64,000 bases of DNA. It comes from an uncultured Alphaproteobacteria bacterium (GTDB taxonomy: Bacteria > Pseudomonadota > Alphaproteobacteria > RF32 > CAG-239). The position numbers and the translations under genes were made by a program. Positions 52,766 to 61,412 of the stretch are shown here, one piece after another. The notes beneath the pieces are model-generated. The model ran no database searches. It had not been told where the DNA came from and worked only from the letters and a program-made list of their open reading frames with translations. Numbering within the stretch: the first letter of the stretch is position 1; each line of letters starts with the position of its first letter. Location: positions 89,882 to 153,881 of the forward strand of contig CALXPU010000003.1 in NCBI GenBank assembly GCA_944390455.1. Direction: 5' to 3'.

Positions 52766-52777
52766 CACATATATGTG
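52766..52777. promoter_or_regulatory. 12-bp palindrome CACATATATGTG
   Basis: A perfect palindrome in the 218-base gap between the DUF4393 gene and the coiled-coil gene, within GCACCACATATATGTGC. The gap is long enough for a promoter driving the coiled-coil/Res/DUF5655 genes. It may be a dimeric repressor site. Confidence 0.45.
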
Positions 52778-52807
52778 CTGTTTCAATAAACTAGTACATT
52801 GAAAATA

Positions 52808-53614
52808 TTATTCTGATATTCTTTCATCCTCATTTATTCTTTTCCTTTCTAAACAGTCTAGCATTGAATACCCAAATTCCGTAAGATAGACTCCTATCAT
52901 AGGTTCATTTGGTTGGCGACTATTTGATAACCTTTGATTAAAAAATTTTGTAATTATTCCGAGTTTTTCTAACAATATAATCGATGTACTATTTTCATTA
53001 TAGATTGGATATAATGCATCTATGATATTTTCTCGGTTAAAGGTTTCACCATTATAGTACACGCTATGAATTTTTCCATAAGCTCCAGTTATTTGATTTA
53101 TTATCACCCAAATATTATCGTGAATAGATATTTGAGATTGCTTTTGATAAATTTCTTTCAGTAAGATTGCTTCTTCACTACTAATCTGGGATAGTATTTC
53201 TGCATATTGTAATTGTATCGGATTATAACTTGTTGCTGCTTCAACTAGTAATTTTGCCCATAAATCATGCATTTTTTCTTCGTGTTCTAAAGATAGCTTA
53301 TCAAATAATGGAATTGCACCTTTTGGGGGAATAGGATTTATTTGAATGCCCAAAATTTTTATAATATGTTCAGCTTTTAATCCTATACGATAAAATGTTT
53401 CTGCTCTATATCTTTCAACCTTTGCTTCTCTCATTGATGGAAAAAACATTGCAATAGCATCGGCTATATTATTAAAGCACCCATTAAAACTCATTAAAGT
53501 ATTTTGACTAAAATTATCGCTTCCTATATTGTTGTTACTAGCAATTGCATTATTATTGAGATTATCGCTTAATGCTTTATTATCACTTATAAATTTATTT
53601 TTACTAAATCCCAT
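52808..53614 (-). CDS. DUF4393 (Abi-alpha-like) protein (268 aa)
   Basis: After an Asn/Ser-rich N-terminus (about 1-45), MFFPSMREAKVERYRAETFYRIGLKAEHIIKILG, PPKGAIPLFDKLSLEHEEKMHDLWAKLLVEAATS and ILSQISSEEAILLKEIY match the DUF4393 pattern, a family associated with abortive infection. Its gene lies 3 bases after the Mod stop. The function in the locus is unknown. Confidence 0.8.
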   Translation of the reverse strand: MGFSKNKFISDNKALSDNLNNNAIASNNNIGSDNFSQNTLMSFNGCFNNIADAIAMFFPSMREAKVERYRAETFYRIGLKAEHIIKILGIQINPIPPKGAIPLFDKLSLEHEEKMHDLWAKLLVEAATSYNPIQLQYAEILSQISSEEAILLKEIYQKQSQISIHDNIWVIINQITGAYGKIHSVYYNGETFNRENIIDALYPIYNENSTSIILLEKLGIITKFFNQRLSNSRQPNEPMIGVYLTEFGYSMLDCLERKRINEDERISE

Positions 53615-53617
53615 TAT

Positions 53618-55165
53618 TTACCTCGCTTTGATGTCATAAGGAGTTTGTTTGAATTCTATATTAAGAGCTTTAAGGCGAGGCAGGCTAATACGAGAACTCT
53701 CTCCATAAATAACCAACTTATCATACGGTTTATGTTCCATATCACTCAAAATTACGTCTAAAGTTTTTGATGTGAGGACATTTCCACCATCAATTCTTTT
53801 ATCTCTTAAAATACCATTATACAGCAATGCATAAGCCACATTATCTTTCATTCCTAAAAAAGTTGATTTCACGGCTGGCTTATTAAATGGTGTTTTTGTT
53901 TCCGTAAACCAAATATGGGCTGACAAGTTTTCAAAACTTATCCTTTCGTTAATCTGTCCTTCTGAATTGAAGACTTCATCTCCTAATTTATAAAAACGAA
54001 ATCCGCCACCGCCTTGCCAATTAACAAATTTAGAAATACCACCTTGTTCACCATCAACTACCGCTTTCAATCTTGGGACACAATGTGTAACAGCATGATT
54101 TCCCATTTCTATGCCGATATACCTCCGCCCCATTTTTTGTGCAACAGCAGCCGTTGTACCTGACCCAAGGAAACTATCAAGGACTAAATCTCCGGGGTTA
54201 GAGGCAAGTATTAAAACACGTTCAATCAATCTTTCTGGTTTTGGTGTTGCAAAAACGTCATTCGAATTAAATTCTTTTACTTCTTTTTTAGCATCTTGAT
54301 TATGCCCCACTTCTGTATATGGCCAAACAGTTAGAGATGTAGAACCTTGTTTTACATCAGAAAGAAACCTTTTTATAGCTGGAACATTATTACCTGTAGG
54401 GCCAAACCAAATTCTATTATCCCGTTGCAATTCTTCAAAGCGTTCTTTACTCACTACCCAACATCGACTTTCTGGAGGTGTGACTATTCTCCCTGTTGGT
54501 GTTTTAATTGGATAATCACAGTTGGCGGTATAGGTTTTTACAGATAAATCTCCCGCCTTCCATGGTCCTCTTGGATCATTATCAGGATTTTTATATCTTG
54601 CATTCATTTCATCTGAACGAGGCAATAGATTAGGACGCCATATCGTTTTATTTTTTGCATAAACCATTATGAAATCATGATTATCTGACAACCATTTTGC
54701 ATCATTTGCCGGAGCATATTTTTTTTGCCATATTACATTACACACAAAATTCTGTCGTCCAAAAATTTCATCACAAAGAACCTTGCAATATGCTTGTTCT
54801 GTATCATCCAAGGAAATCCATATACTTCCATCTTCTCTAAGAAATTCTTTTAAGAGCTCTAATCTTGGCTGCATCATAGAAAGCCAAGTTGAATGTTCAA
54901 GATTATCGTCATATTGAAGAGTTTTTCCATCGCTTGTAAAACGAGAGCCTGTATTGTAAGGTGGATCAATATAGATACACTTTACTTGTCCTGCATAAAA
55001 TGGCAATAAAGCCTTTAATGCATCAAGATTATCACCTTGAACAACCATGTTTTCAGTATTTTTGTCTCCATAACCAAGCTCCGGAACTTCTTCCAACAGA
55101 CGATATGGCGTATTATTTGCTACTTTTAAAGCTTCATCCCGACCTAACCAATCCAAAATAGGCAT
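53618..55165 (-). CDS. mod: Type III DNA-methyltransferase Mod (adenine, beta class; 515 aa)
   Basis: VVQGDNLDALKALLPFYAGQVKCIYIDPPYNTGSRF is motif IV with DPPYNTGS, and LVLDSFLGSGTTAAVAQKMGRRYIGIEMG is motif I. Motif order IV then I is that of beta-class N6-adenine methylases of type III systems. The target-recognition segment lies between (about 190-300). Its final ~90 residues look like the Mod C-terminal domain (LSDMEHKPYDKLVIYGESSRI). It recognises the site for both modification and restriction; the specificity is not inferable. Confidence 0.92.
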   Translation of the reverse strand: MPILDWLGRDEALKVANNTPYRLLEEVPELGYGDKNTENMVVQGDNLDALKALLPFYAGQVKCIYIDPPYNTGSRFTSDGKTLQYDDNLEHSTWLSMMQPRLELLKEFLREDGSIWISLDDTEQAYCKVLCDEIFGRQNFVCNVIWQKKYAPANDAKWLSDNHDFIMVYAKNKTIWRPNLLPRSDEMNARYKNPDNDPRGPWKAGDLSVKTYTANCDYPIKTPTGRIVTPPESRCWVVSKERFEELQRDNRIWFGPTGNNVPAIKRFLSDVKQGSTSLTVWPYTEVGHNQDAKKEVKEFNSNDVFATPKPERLIERVLILASNPGDLVLDSFLGSGTTAAVAQKMGRRYIGIEMGNHAVTHCVPRLKAVVDGEQGGISKFVNWQGGGGFRFYKLGDEVFNSEGQINERISFENLSAHIWFTETKTPFNKPAVKSTFLGMKDNVAYALLYNGILRDKRIDGGNVLTSKTLDVILSDMEHKPYDKLVIYGESSRISLPRLKALNIEFKQTPYDIKAR

Positions 55166-55250
55166 CTCATTTTCCTAAAACATTCAAAATTTATCTGATT
55201 TTATCTACTTTAATTTCAAAAAGCAAGTGTTTGATTATTTTGCCACATTA

Positions 55251-55334
55251 TTTCCTTATCAGCCAACGCATATTCAGTAAAATAATAACAAATGATACAC
55301 ACAACATAAATCCACTCATTGGCTGGTAAGGAAA
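55251..55334. repeat. 16-bp inverted repeat and direct repeat of 57167-57194
   Basis: TTTCCTTATCAGCCAA (55251-55266) and TTGGCTGGTAAGGAAA (55319-55334) are complementary at 15 of 16 positions, 52 bases apart. The stretch from 55251 to 55278 also recurs directly at 57167-57194 with 25 of 28 identities (CGCATATTCAGT in both). The intervening 1.9 kb holds the small zinc-ribbon gene, the membrane protein gene and its structured leader. Confidence 0.65.
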
Positions 55335-55394
55335 TCGACTAAAAATAATAATTTTGTTTTGTAAATCAACAATTACTTTACAAAGGATATTGCT

Positions 55395-55565
55395 ATGAAT
55401 GAAATTACAGAAATTCGTAAAATTTTAGATAGATTAGCTAAATATATCATGAAACCTAAAGGCTACATATGTCAATTTTGCGGACATAAAAGCTTGCAGC
55501 CATATGGTGGAAAATGCGCCCAATCAAAATCTGGACATCATCACTATATCGCTGCGGAACATTAA
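55395..55565 (+). CDS. Small zinc-ribbon-like protein (56 aa)
   Basis: Opening at ATG 55395 with AAGGAT upstream, the frame reads MNEITEIRKILDRLAKYIMK, then PKGYICQFCGHKSLQPYGGKCAQSKSGHHHYIAAEH. C-x-x-C and C plus a His-rich end make a plausible zinc site. It ends at a bidirectional terminator. It is too short for many gene callers, but the residue pattern, ribosome site and terminator support it. Confidence 0.7.
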   Translation: MNEITEIRKILDRLAKYIMKPKGYICQFCGHKSLQPYGGKCAQSKSGHHHYIAAEH

Positions 55566-55569
55566 ACAA

Positions 55570-55599
55570 AGCCCCGAATGAGAATCGGGGCTAATTTTT
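55570..55599. terminator. Bidirectional terminator between the 56-aa and 381-aa genes
   Basis: AGCCCCGA / TCGGGGCT, 8-bp perfect stem, 7-base loop, followed by AATTTTTT on the plus side and preceded by AAAC on the other. Confidence 0.85.
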
Positions 55600-56741
55600 T
55601 ATAGTAAATCTTGTTCTGTGTAACCTTTTCGAATTTGTCTCCCATATGCGTCTTTAATTCCATAACGATAATATTCGCATGTCAATTCCCAGACACAGCA
55701 CAAAGCTCTTGCCGTTCCGCTATCTTCTACATATGCAACTCTTTTCCCATTTTCATTAAGAATTGCACAATAAAAACCATCGGAAAATTCATCTTTTACA
55801 TTTTGGCTGTATGCTAATTTTGCTCCGTCAGGACAAGTTTCAAAACTTATTGGATCATTTTTTACTTGTTTCATTTTCAATTCTTCTCCTTCTTTCAATA
55901 TAGCTTTCATGCATAATTCTGCATCAGATAATTTTTCTTTGGTGTCATTGTCTGGAATTAACTTATGATTTTTAGAATCTTTAATTTTCGCTATTTGTTC
56001 CGGTGATGGACATTTTCCTTCTGTTGCACTAACTCCATAGAAAAAAGATAAAATCTGAAGCGGATAACTGTCTATCTCTTTTGTTTGAGGTTGCCAAAAT
56101 CCAATGTAATCATTCCCCAAAAATCCATCTTTATAATAAATGACGTATTCGTTATGACATGGTAAAATCATTGGATTTACATAAAGTAACGGATTTTTTT
56201 CAAACTCTTTCATAATTTCTTTTTCTGTTGCTATTTGTTCATCACTTTTAAAATATCCGTCATCTTCAACCATTGCGTTTGCCAGAAATCTCATATAGTT
56301 ATCACTACTTATATTACCTTCTGCCATATTGGACGCTTCATTAAAGGAACGCTCATAGTTATTACAAGTTACTTTCCCATAAAATTTGGGTAATGAAACC
56401 GTCTGAAAAGTAGAGCTCAAACAATATACTCCCATTTTTTCATTTTCAGAATCTGTTACATTATACCGCAAAATAGACCGTCCTCGACCGCATTCTTTCG
56501 TATCAACATATTCTATTTGCTCTATATCATCCATAGTTTTTAACAAAGCTCGACATGATGATGTATCTGACTCTGAAAATAAAATTTTGAATATTCCTGT
56601 CGGAATCGAAATTATAATAAACAGAAGAACCGTGGCTGAAAAAATCAACTGTTTCTTTTCTCTTGCGATATAATTTTTAAGTTTATGTTTAAAATTCTGT
56701 TCTGAATTTTCATCATTTGTGTTATTTGTTTTTTGTTCCAT
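55599..56741 (-). CDS. Membrane-anchored, Cys-rich protein with structured RNA leader (380 aa)
   Basis: ATG 56741 with AGGAGAG upstream is preferred to a start 27 bases earlier. One membrane helix (QLIFSATVLLFIIISIPTGIF, about 33-53) separates a short polar N-terminus from a large extracytoplasmic part with many cysteines (TSSCRALLK, TKECGRGR, VYCLSS, GKCPSPEQ, FETCPDG, ALCCVWELTCEYY). No family is recognised. The message must pass the structured leader and terminator at 56781-57030. Confidence 0.72.
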   Translation of the reverse strand: MEQKTNNTNDENSEQNFKHKLKNYIAREKKQLIFSATVLLFIIISIPTGIFKILFSESDTSSCRALLKTMDDIEQIEYVDTKECGRGRSILRYNVTDSENEKMGVYCLSSTFQTVSLPKFYGKVTCNNYERSFNEASNMAEGNISSDNYMRFLANAMVEDDGYFKSDEQIATEKEIMKEFEKNPLLYVNPMILPCHNEYVIYYKDGFLGNDYIGFWQPQTKEIDSYPLQILSFFYGVSATEGKCPSPEQIAKIKDSKNHKLIPDNDTKEKLSDAELCMKAILKEGEELKMKQVKNDPISFETCPDGAKLAYSQNVKDEFSDGFYCAILNENGKRVAYVEDSGTARALCCVWELTCEYYRYGIKDAYGRQIRKGYTEQDLL

Positions 56742-56780
56742 GTGCTCTCTCCTAAACCACATTTGCATTTATTGACAACT

Positions 56781-57030
56781 AAAAAAACCACCTTGATTAG
56801 GTGGCCGGAGAGTTCGAAAATCATATCGTGTAAAATGACTCTTTTAGCCTTTCAGCCGAGGCCTTGAACATACGCTAAAAGCTCCCCGACCATATTTTAT
56901 GTTCGGGGATATATTTATTGTTTGCCTGATTACGAGCAGACAATTTATCGATGTTATATCCTAACACCGTACACGATAGAGCTTTCGACAGCTCCGTACC
57001 ACTAAAGATACTAAGCTCGGAGAAAATCCC
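56781..57030 (-). ncRNA. Structured RNA ending in an intrinsic terminator (novel candidate)
   Basis: Nested, perfectly complementary segments occur within 250 bases: TATCGTGT (56824-56831) with ACACGATA (56971-56978) encloses CTTTTAGC / GCTAAAAG (56841-56848, 56874-56881), TCCCCGA...TCGGGGA (56883-56909) and TGTTTGC / GCAGACA (56919-56942). Outside lie GAGCT-TTCGAC-AGCTC (56979-56994) and CTCCG / CGGAG. On the minus strand it ends in CCACCT / AGGTGG followed by seven T (56781-56804). The composition is far more GC-rich than its surroundings. Either an independent small RNA or a riboswitch-like leader of the membrane protein gene. Ends are approximate. Confidence 0.7.
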
Positions 57031-57298
57031 CTAGCCTATGGATATGTTATAAGTAGAGCTACTAAATTGCAATTAAAATTACATTACCATGTGGAAATTG
57101 TTTTATATCTATTTTGATGTCATATAGTTTTTGCGATGCGTTGTATATAAATTGCGATTTGTGTGATTTCTTTATCAACCAATGCATATTCAGTCAGATT
57201 TGATAAAATATTCAAATTTGTGTTGTATACTCAGAAAAAGGTGCATGGCTTTAATATTTTCATCTTACTAAACAACTGAACTCATTAAGTTTAGAAGA
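57031..57298. other. AT-rich gap with a direct repeat
   Basis: Between the structured RNA and rloB-like gene I see no gene. TTTCTTTATCAACCAA plus TGCATATTCAGT (57167-57194) repeats the sequence at 55251-55278. Minus-strand promoter sequences for the structured RNA should lie here, for instance around TATAACATAT just upstream. Confidence 0.5.
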
Positions 57299-57955
57299 CT
57301 ATTCCTGCATTTTCTTTTCCATCGCTTCTATCAACTCATAAAAGTTAGTTGAAGGCCTAGAGTACCAGTTTTTACCTTGGTCTTTATTATTTTGAGCTAA
57401 TCGTTTAGCTCTTTCTTTAGCCAATTCTTGCTTATTACCTACAAGCATCTTTTGTACATCAAAGCGTTTATTTCTTGAAGGATGATATTCGGGCATATAA
57501 TTACTTAGCTTAGAAGAACATTCATCCACAGGAGCACTTTCTTCAAAATGAAGTAAAGCCCATAGTTCAATTGAACGATTTGAGCAGATAACTTTGATAT
57601 TATTTTTTGTAGCTTTTTCAATTGCATTCAGAAAATTAGTTTTATTTTTTCCTGAGATACTTCTATCATCTTCATCAAAAACAACGAATAATGTATCAAA
57701 ATCTTCATAACTTCTTTTATCATTCAAAATGTTTTCAACAATTTTTCCTGGCTCTGTTTCTCCACTAGAAGGAATTATTCTAAATTTATAACGAGCTTTA
57801 ACTTGATTAATCTTTTTTTGTTTTGCATATTCATCAATCCATGTACGTAAATATTCAGGTTCTGTTATACTACCTTCAGTATATATAATAAATTTACCTG
57901 CATCTCTATTTTTACGTGATGTTCGCTTTTCTCGAGCTAAATTATATTTCGGCAT
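57299..57955 (-). CDS. RloB-like protein, TOPRIM-type nuclease partner of the ATPase (218 aa)
   Basis: MPKYNLAREKRTSRKNRDAGKFIIYTEGSITEPEYLRTW gives the conserved E-G-x-x-x-E-x-x-Y-L motif, and TLFVVFDEDDRSISG (D-x-D) and KVICSNRSIELWALLHFEE complete the RloB/TOPRIM-like core. ATG 57955 follows the ATPase stop by 4 bases, with AAGGA upstream. RloB is known with AAA ATPases in AbiL-type abortive infection. Confidence 0.9.
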   Translation of the reverse strand: MPKYNLAREKRTSRKNRDAGKFIIYTEGSITEPEYLRTWIDEYAKQKKINQVKARYKFRIIPSSGETEPGKIVENILNDKRSYEDFDTLFVVFDEDDRSISGKNKTNFLNAIEKATKNNIKVICSNRSIELWALLHFEESAPVDECSSKLSNYMPEYHPSRNKRFDVQKMLVGNKQELAKERAKRLAQNNKDQGKNWYSRPSTNFYELIEAMEKKMQE

Positions 57956-57959
57956 TAGC

Positions 57960-59378
57960 TTAATCCTTCTTTGATAGAACGTCCGCAAGTTCATTAATTT
58001 CGTTCAAATATGGAATTGCACCAAAGCGTCCTTCCCAATAGCCTTTTTCATAGTTAAATCCTTTTCTAATAGCATTAAAATCAGTTAAAGGATAAATTTC
58101 AGAACAACCTTCATCATTCTTTTCAACAAACCAAATTTCATCTCTTTTTAAAATATCATTCCTTAGAATAGAGGTATTATGAGAACTAAATATTAATTGA
58201 GCTTTTCCAATATTAATTTTGGGATCATTAAACAATTCAATTATTTTTGCCAATATCATTGGATGTAAATTACTTTCTAGCTCATCAATAACAAACACAC
58301 CTCCATTTAGTAAAGCAGGTATAAATTTCATAAGATATTTAGCAAACTTGAACGTTCCTAAGCTTTCATTTTCTATAGTAAAATATTCTTTTTTTCCATT
58401 CACGCCTTTATGAATGAAGTATATATTATACTTTTCATTTGAATCGCTAAGTACCTTCTGTAGATTTTCATAAAAGTGTTTACTATCGAAATATTCTTCA
58501 AAAAATTCCTGTGGCTTTAGCCCTTTATGTAAAGGATCTTTTACAGTTTCTTCAATCGTTTGATTTAAAATATTATCAGTAAAATTTGTTGATAAATTTT
58601 TAGAATAAAATACAGAACTATCTATTGTTACTTTAATATCTTCAATACCTAAATCCGCATATTTTAAAAATTCAACAAATCTATTCTTTAGCGATTTATC
58701 TTCATATAGTTTTTTTGCAAACGTTGTAAAAAAATATTCGTCATCTTTTTTTGTATTATCTTTAATTTGTATTAATGTTTTCAAACCTTCAAATATTTTG
58801 TGAAAATGTTCAATTCCTCTTGTATCCAAAATATCAAGAACCAACAAATCATTTCTTTTACCTAGTGTATCTTCTATATATTGAATATCAAACTGTGAGA
58901 CTTTTAATTTATCAATTTTCTTTAGCTTTTCTTTTTTTCTATTATACAAAATATTTTTTACTTTACCTCGATATTCTGTTAAAATTTCACTAATTATACC
59001 TTCAAAACTAAAAGATATATCCAATACATATCTATAATTATCACAACAAAAATCTATTACCAATTTAGATGGTGACATCACGCTTTTTTCATCTAACATA
59101 AAAGGCTGATAATAACCGATATAATGTTTTTTGTTTGTATTCCCTAGCATAGAAGATAAGATATCAAAAATTTTAATAAAATTACTTTTACCAGATGCAT
59201 TAGCGCCATAAAGTGCAGTCACCGGTGCTATCACATTATCTTCTATAGCTTCAATATTGTTAATATAGCATTCTGGAGTTTCATTATATTTAGATTCTGC
59301 TGTAAATAAAATTTCTTGTTCATCTTTAAAGGATAATATGTTAGAAAAGAACAATCTTAGTAAATTAAGCTGTGACAT
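57960..59378 (-). CDS. RloA/AbiLi-like AAA15 ATPase (472 aa)
   Basis: LLRLFFSNILSFKDEQEILFTAES precedes VTALYGANASGKSNFIKIF (Walker A GANASGKS). SLGTFKFAKYLMKFIPALLNGGVFVIDELESNLHPMI gives signature region and Walker B, with LIFSSHNTSIL as H-loop. Paired with the RloB-like gene this makes an AbiL-like two-gene defence system. The start is ATG 59378, with GAGAGG upstream, rather than TTG 59393. Confidence 0.88.
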   Translation of the reverse strand: MSQLNLLRLFFSNILSFKDEQEILFTAESKYNETPECYINNIEAIEDNVIAPVTALYGANASGKSNFIKIFDILSSMLGNTNKKHYIGYYQPFMLDEKSVMSPSKLVIDFCCDNYRYVLDISFSFEGIISEILTEYRGKVKNILYNRKKEKLKKIDKLKVSQFDIQYIEDTLGKRNDLLVLDILDTRGIEHFHKIFEGLKTLIQIKDNTKKDDEYFFTTFAKKLYEDKSLKNRFVEFLKYADLGIEDIKVTIDSSVFYSKNLSTNFTDNILNQTIEETVKDPLHKGLKPQEFFEEYFDSKHFYENLQKVLSDSNEKYNIYFIHKGVNGKKEYFTIENESLGTFKFAKYLMKFIPALLNGGVFVIDELESNLHPMILAKIIELFNDPKINIGKAQLIFSSHNTSILRNDILKRDEIWFVEKNDEGCSEIYPLTDFNAIRKGFNYEKGYWEGRFGAIPYLNEINELADVLSKKD

Positions 59379-59532
59379 TGGGAAACCTCTCAACTGATTT
59401 ATTGTTATTACTTTATCATTTTTATTGTGAAAATCAATATTTTTATGTAAAATCTGTAAAAAAAATGCAGATTCATCGATAAAATAATATTTACCAGATA
59501 ATTTATCTTGTATTTATATTATTAAACACATA

Positions 59533-59725
59533 TCTTTCAATTCTCACGTAAGTTCTTTTTTCCTAATTGACAGCGAATTTGTGCTAATATATTTTATTAG
59601 CAGTGCTAATGAAAACTGCTAATAACTTTGAGGTTTACACCCCAGACGATATTTAGATAAGTTATTGATTTTACACAAAACAAGGTTTTATGGGTTGGTA
59701 TTGACGCATCCAGCCTCCTCAGACA
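59533..59725. repeat. att-like repeat R1 with arm-type sites
   Basis: Nearly identical for about 170 bases to 61413-61606, including four TGCTAAT motifs in both orientations, AACTGCTAATAACTT and GGGTTGGT. The core reads ATCCAGCCTCCTCAG, mismatched from the tRNA end at three positions. Upstream to 59379 there is only AT-rich spacer. Confidence 0.8.
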
Positions 59726-59783
59726 ATTTTTAATTAAGAAATTGTTTTTGCAAACTTTTTTAAAATCTAAAAACTGAAAAATT

Positions 59784-59880
59784 TGAGGTTCACGCCCCAG
59801 ATGATATTTAGATAAGCTATTGATTTTATACAAAACAATGTTTTATGAATTGGCATTGACACATCAAGTCTCCCTTGCCA
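59784..59880. repeat. Degenerate att-like repeat R2
   Basis: GAGGTTCACGCCCCAGATGA and the following 70 bases match the second half of R1 and R3 with scattered differences; the core is ATCAAGTCTCCCTTGCCA. It appears to be an older, decayed copy. Confidence 0.7.
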
Positions 59881-59970
59881 AATTTCAGATAGGACCTTGT
59901 TTTTCAGAGATTTTTTACCTATAAAAAAGGCCTAAATTTTCCTTTTAAAGTTGAATAAACTAAAATTAAC

Positions 59971-61287
59971 TCAATCAAAATCTAATAACCACTTAAGCAC
60001 ATTTATGTGTTTAATTCCTTTATTATCACTTTCATCATAGTCCATCGTTAATAAAAATTTTGGGAAATTATCATCAATTGCTTGCAGTGGTTCTAATTCT
60101 CTCTCTAATGTTTGAGTATCTTGAACACTCAAAGATACTTGATAATATTCAACAATACCGCCACTTTTTGTCGCAACAAAATCTACTTCAACTAACCGCC
60201 CTTTGGAATAAACTTTACCCAAAGAGACTTTATACCCTCTTCTTATTAATTCAAGATAAACGACATTTTCAAGTATATGACCTGAATCAGCTCCCTCTTT
60301 TCCCAATAACGCTGTCCTCAAGCCAATATCGGCGACATAATATTTGGCATTTGTTTCTAAAAGTTGCTTACCTTTAATGTCAAAAGGTTCACATTTATAA
60401 AGCAAATAACTATCTTGCAGACCTTGAATATACTGACTAATAGTTGGAACGGAAACACTAAAACCCGTAGATTTTAGACCGCGTTCTATTCCTCGAATAG
60501 ATGTCTCATTACCAATATTGTCAAATAGATAGCGAACAACACCTTCTAACTTATTTCCATCTGCAATACCAAAACGACGAACAACATCTTTTTGAATAGT
60601 ATTTAAATATACCGTATCCATTAAATAATCATTTATTAGCTGCTTATCATACACAAGGCTTAATGTTTGAGGGAAACCACCTTCTTTTATATAATGGGTA
60701 TACAAATATACAGGGTGACGCAAACTTTCAATATCTTTTCTTGTTCTCACATAATGTTGAGCGAACATTGGATATGCATCAAAATATTCTCTAAAAGATA
60801 GAGGTTGCATTTTGATTTCTATATATCTTCCTCCCAATTGATTGGCTAAATCACTAGAAAACATATACGCATTTGAACCTGTCAAATAAACATCTATATT
60901 ATCTCTCAGTCTCAATGTGTTTGCTACAACTTGCCAATCATCTAGCAATTGTATTTCATCTAGAAAAACATAATTCATTTTGTTTGGCTGAAGCTTTTTA
61001 ACAATATAATCCAATAACGCATCTGTTCCGCTCAATCGATTATTAGCCTCAAGCGTTAAACCTATTTCTCTTGTCATCAAACGGTCTTCTAGGTTTATAT
61101 TGATAATTTGACTATAATCTGCTTCTTTATGGGCGAGCAAATCTAATTGATATAAGTAAAAAAGTTTAGACTTACCACAACGCCTAACTCCTGTTATGAT
61201 TTTAATCAAATCAGGTTGATTTTTCCACTTTTTTAATTGTTCTAAATATTGTGGTCTTCCTATTATTATTTCCGATCCATTTTGCAT
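59971..61287 (-). CDS. AAA_14/DUF4143 ATPase (438 aa)
   Basis: IIGRPQYLEQLKKWKNQPDLIKIITGVRRCGKSKLFYLYQLDLL gives Walker A TGVRRCGKS; MNYVFLDEIQLLDDWQ is Walker B; YLTGSNAYMFSSDLANQLGGRYIEIKMQPLSFREY is the sensor-type region, then an HTH-like middle and a DUF4143-type nuclease-like C-terminus (YVADIGLRTALLG, YLELIRRGYKVSLGKV...VDFVATKSG). ATG 61287 with AAGGAGA upstream. Single cargo gene between repeats R2 and R3. Function unknown. Confidence 0.88.
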   Translation of the reverse strand: MQNGSEIIIGRPQYLEQLKKWKNQPDLIKIITGVRRCGKSKLFYLYQLDLLAHKEADYSQIININLEDRLMTREIGLTLEANNRLSGTDALLDYIVKKLQPNKMNYVFLDEIQLLDDWQVVANTLRLRDNIDVYLTGSNAYMFSSDLANQLGGRYIEIKMQPLSFREYFDAYPMFAQHYVRTRKDIESLRHPVYLYTHYIKEGGFPQTLSLVYDKQLINDYLMDTVYLNTIQKDVVRRFGIADGNKLEGVVRYLFDNIGNETSIRGIERGLKSTGFSVSVPTISQYIQGLQDSYLLYKCEPFDIKGKQLLETNAKYYVADIGLRTALLGKEGADSGHILENVVYLELIRRGYKVSLGKVYSKGRLVEVDFVATKSGGIVEYYQVSLSVQDTQTLERELEPLQAIDDNFPKFLLTMDYDESDNKGIKHINVLKWLLDFD

Positions 61288-61412
61288 ATTAGTTCTCCTT
61301 ATATTGTTAAATATAATTAACAAAGAAGTAAAAGTCAACAGTTTTGTTAATTGTATTTAACAACAATATATAGTTAATGATATTTGTAAAATGGATTTTA
61401 CAATCTTTTTAC

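Noticed and set aside
59606..59833. 75-codon minus-strand frame over att-like repeats R1/R2
   Set aside because: It lies across repeat DNA, and its internally repeated translation reflects the DNA repeat rather than a protein.
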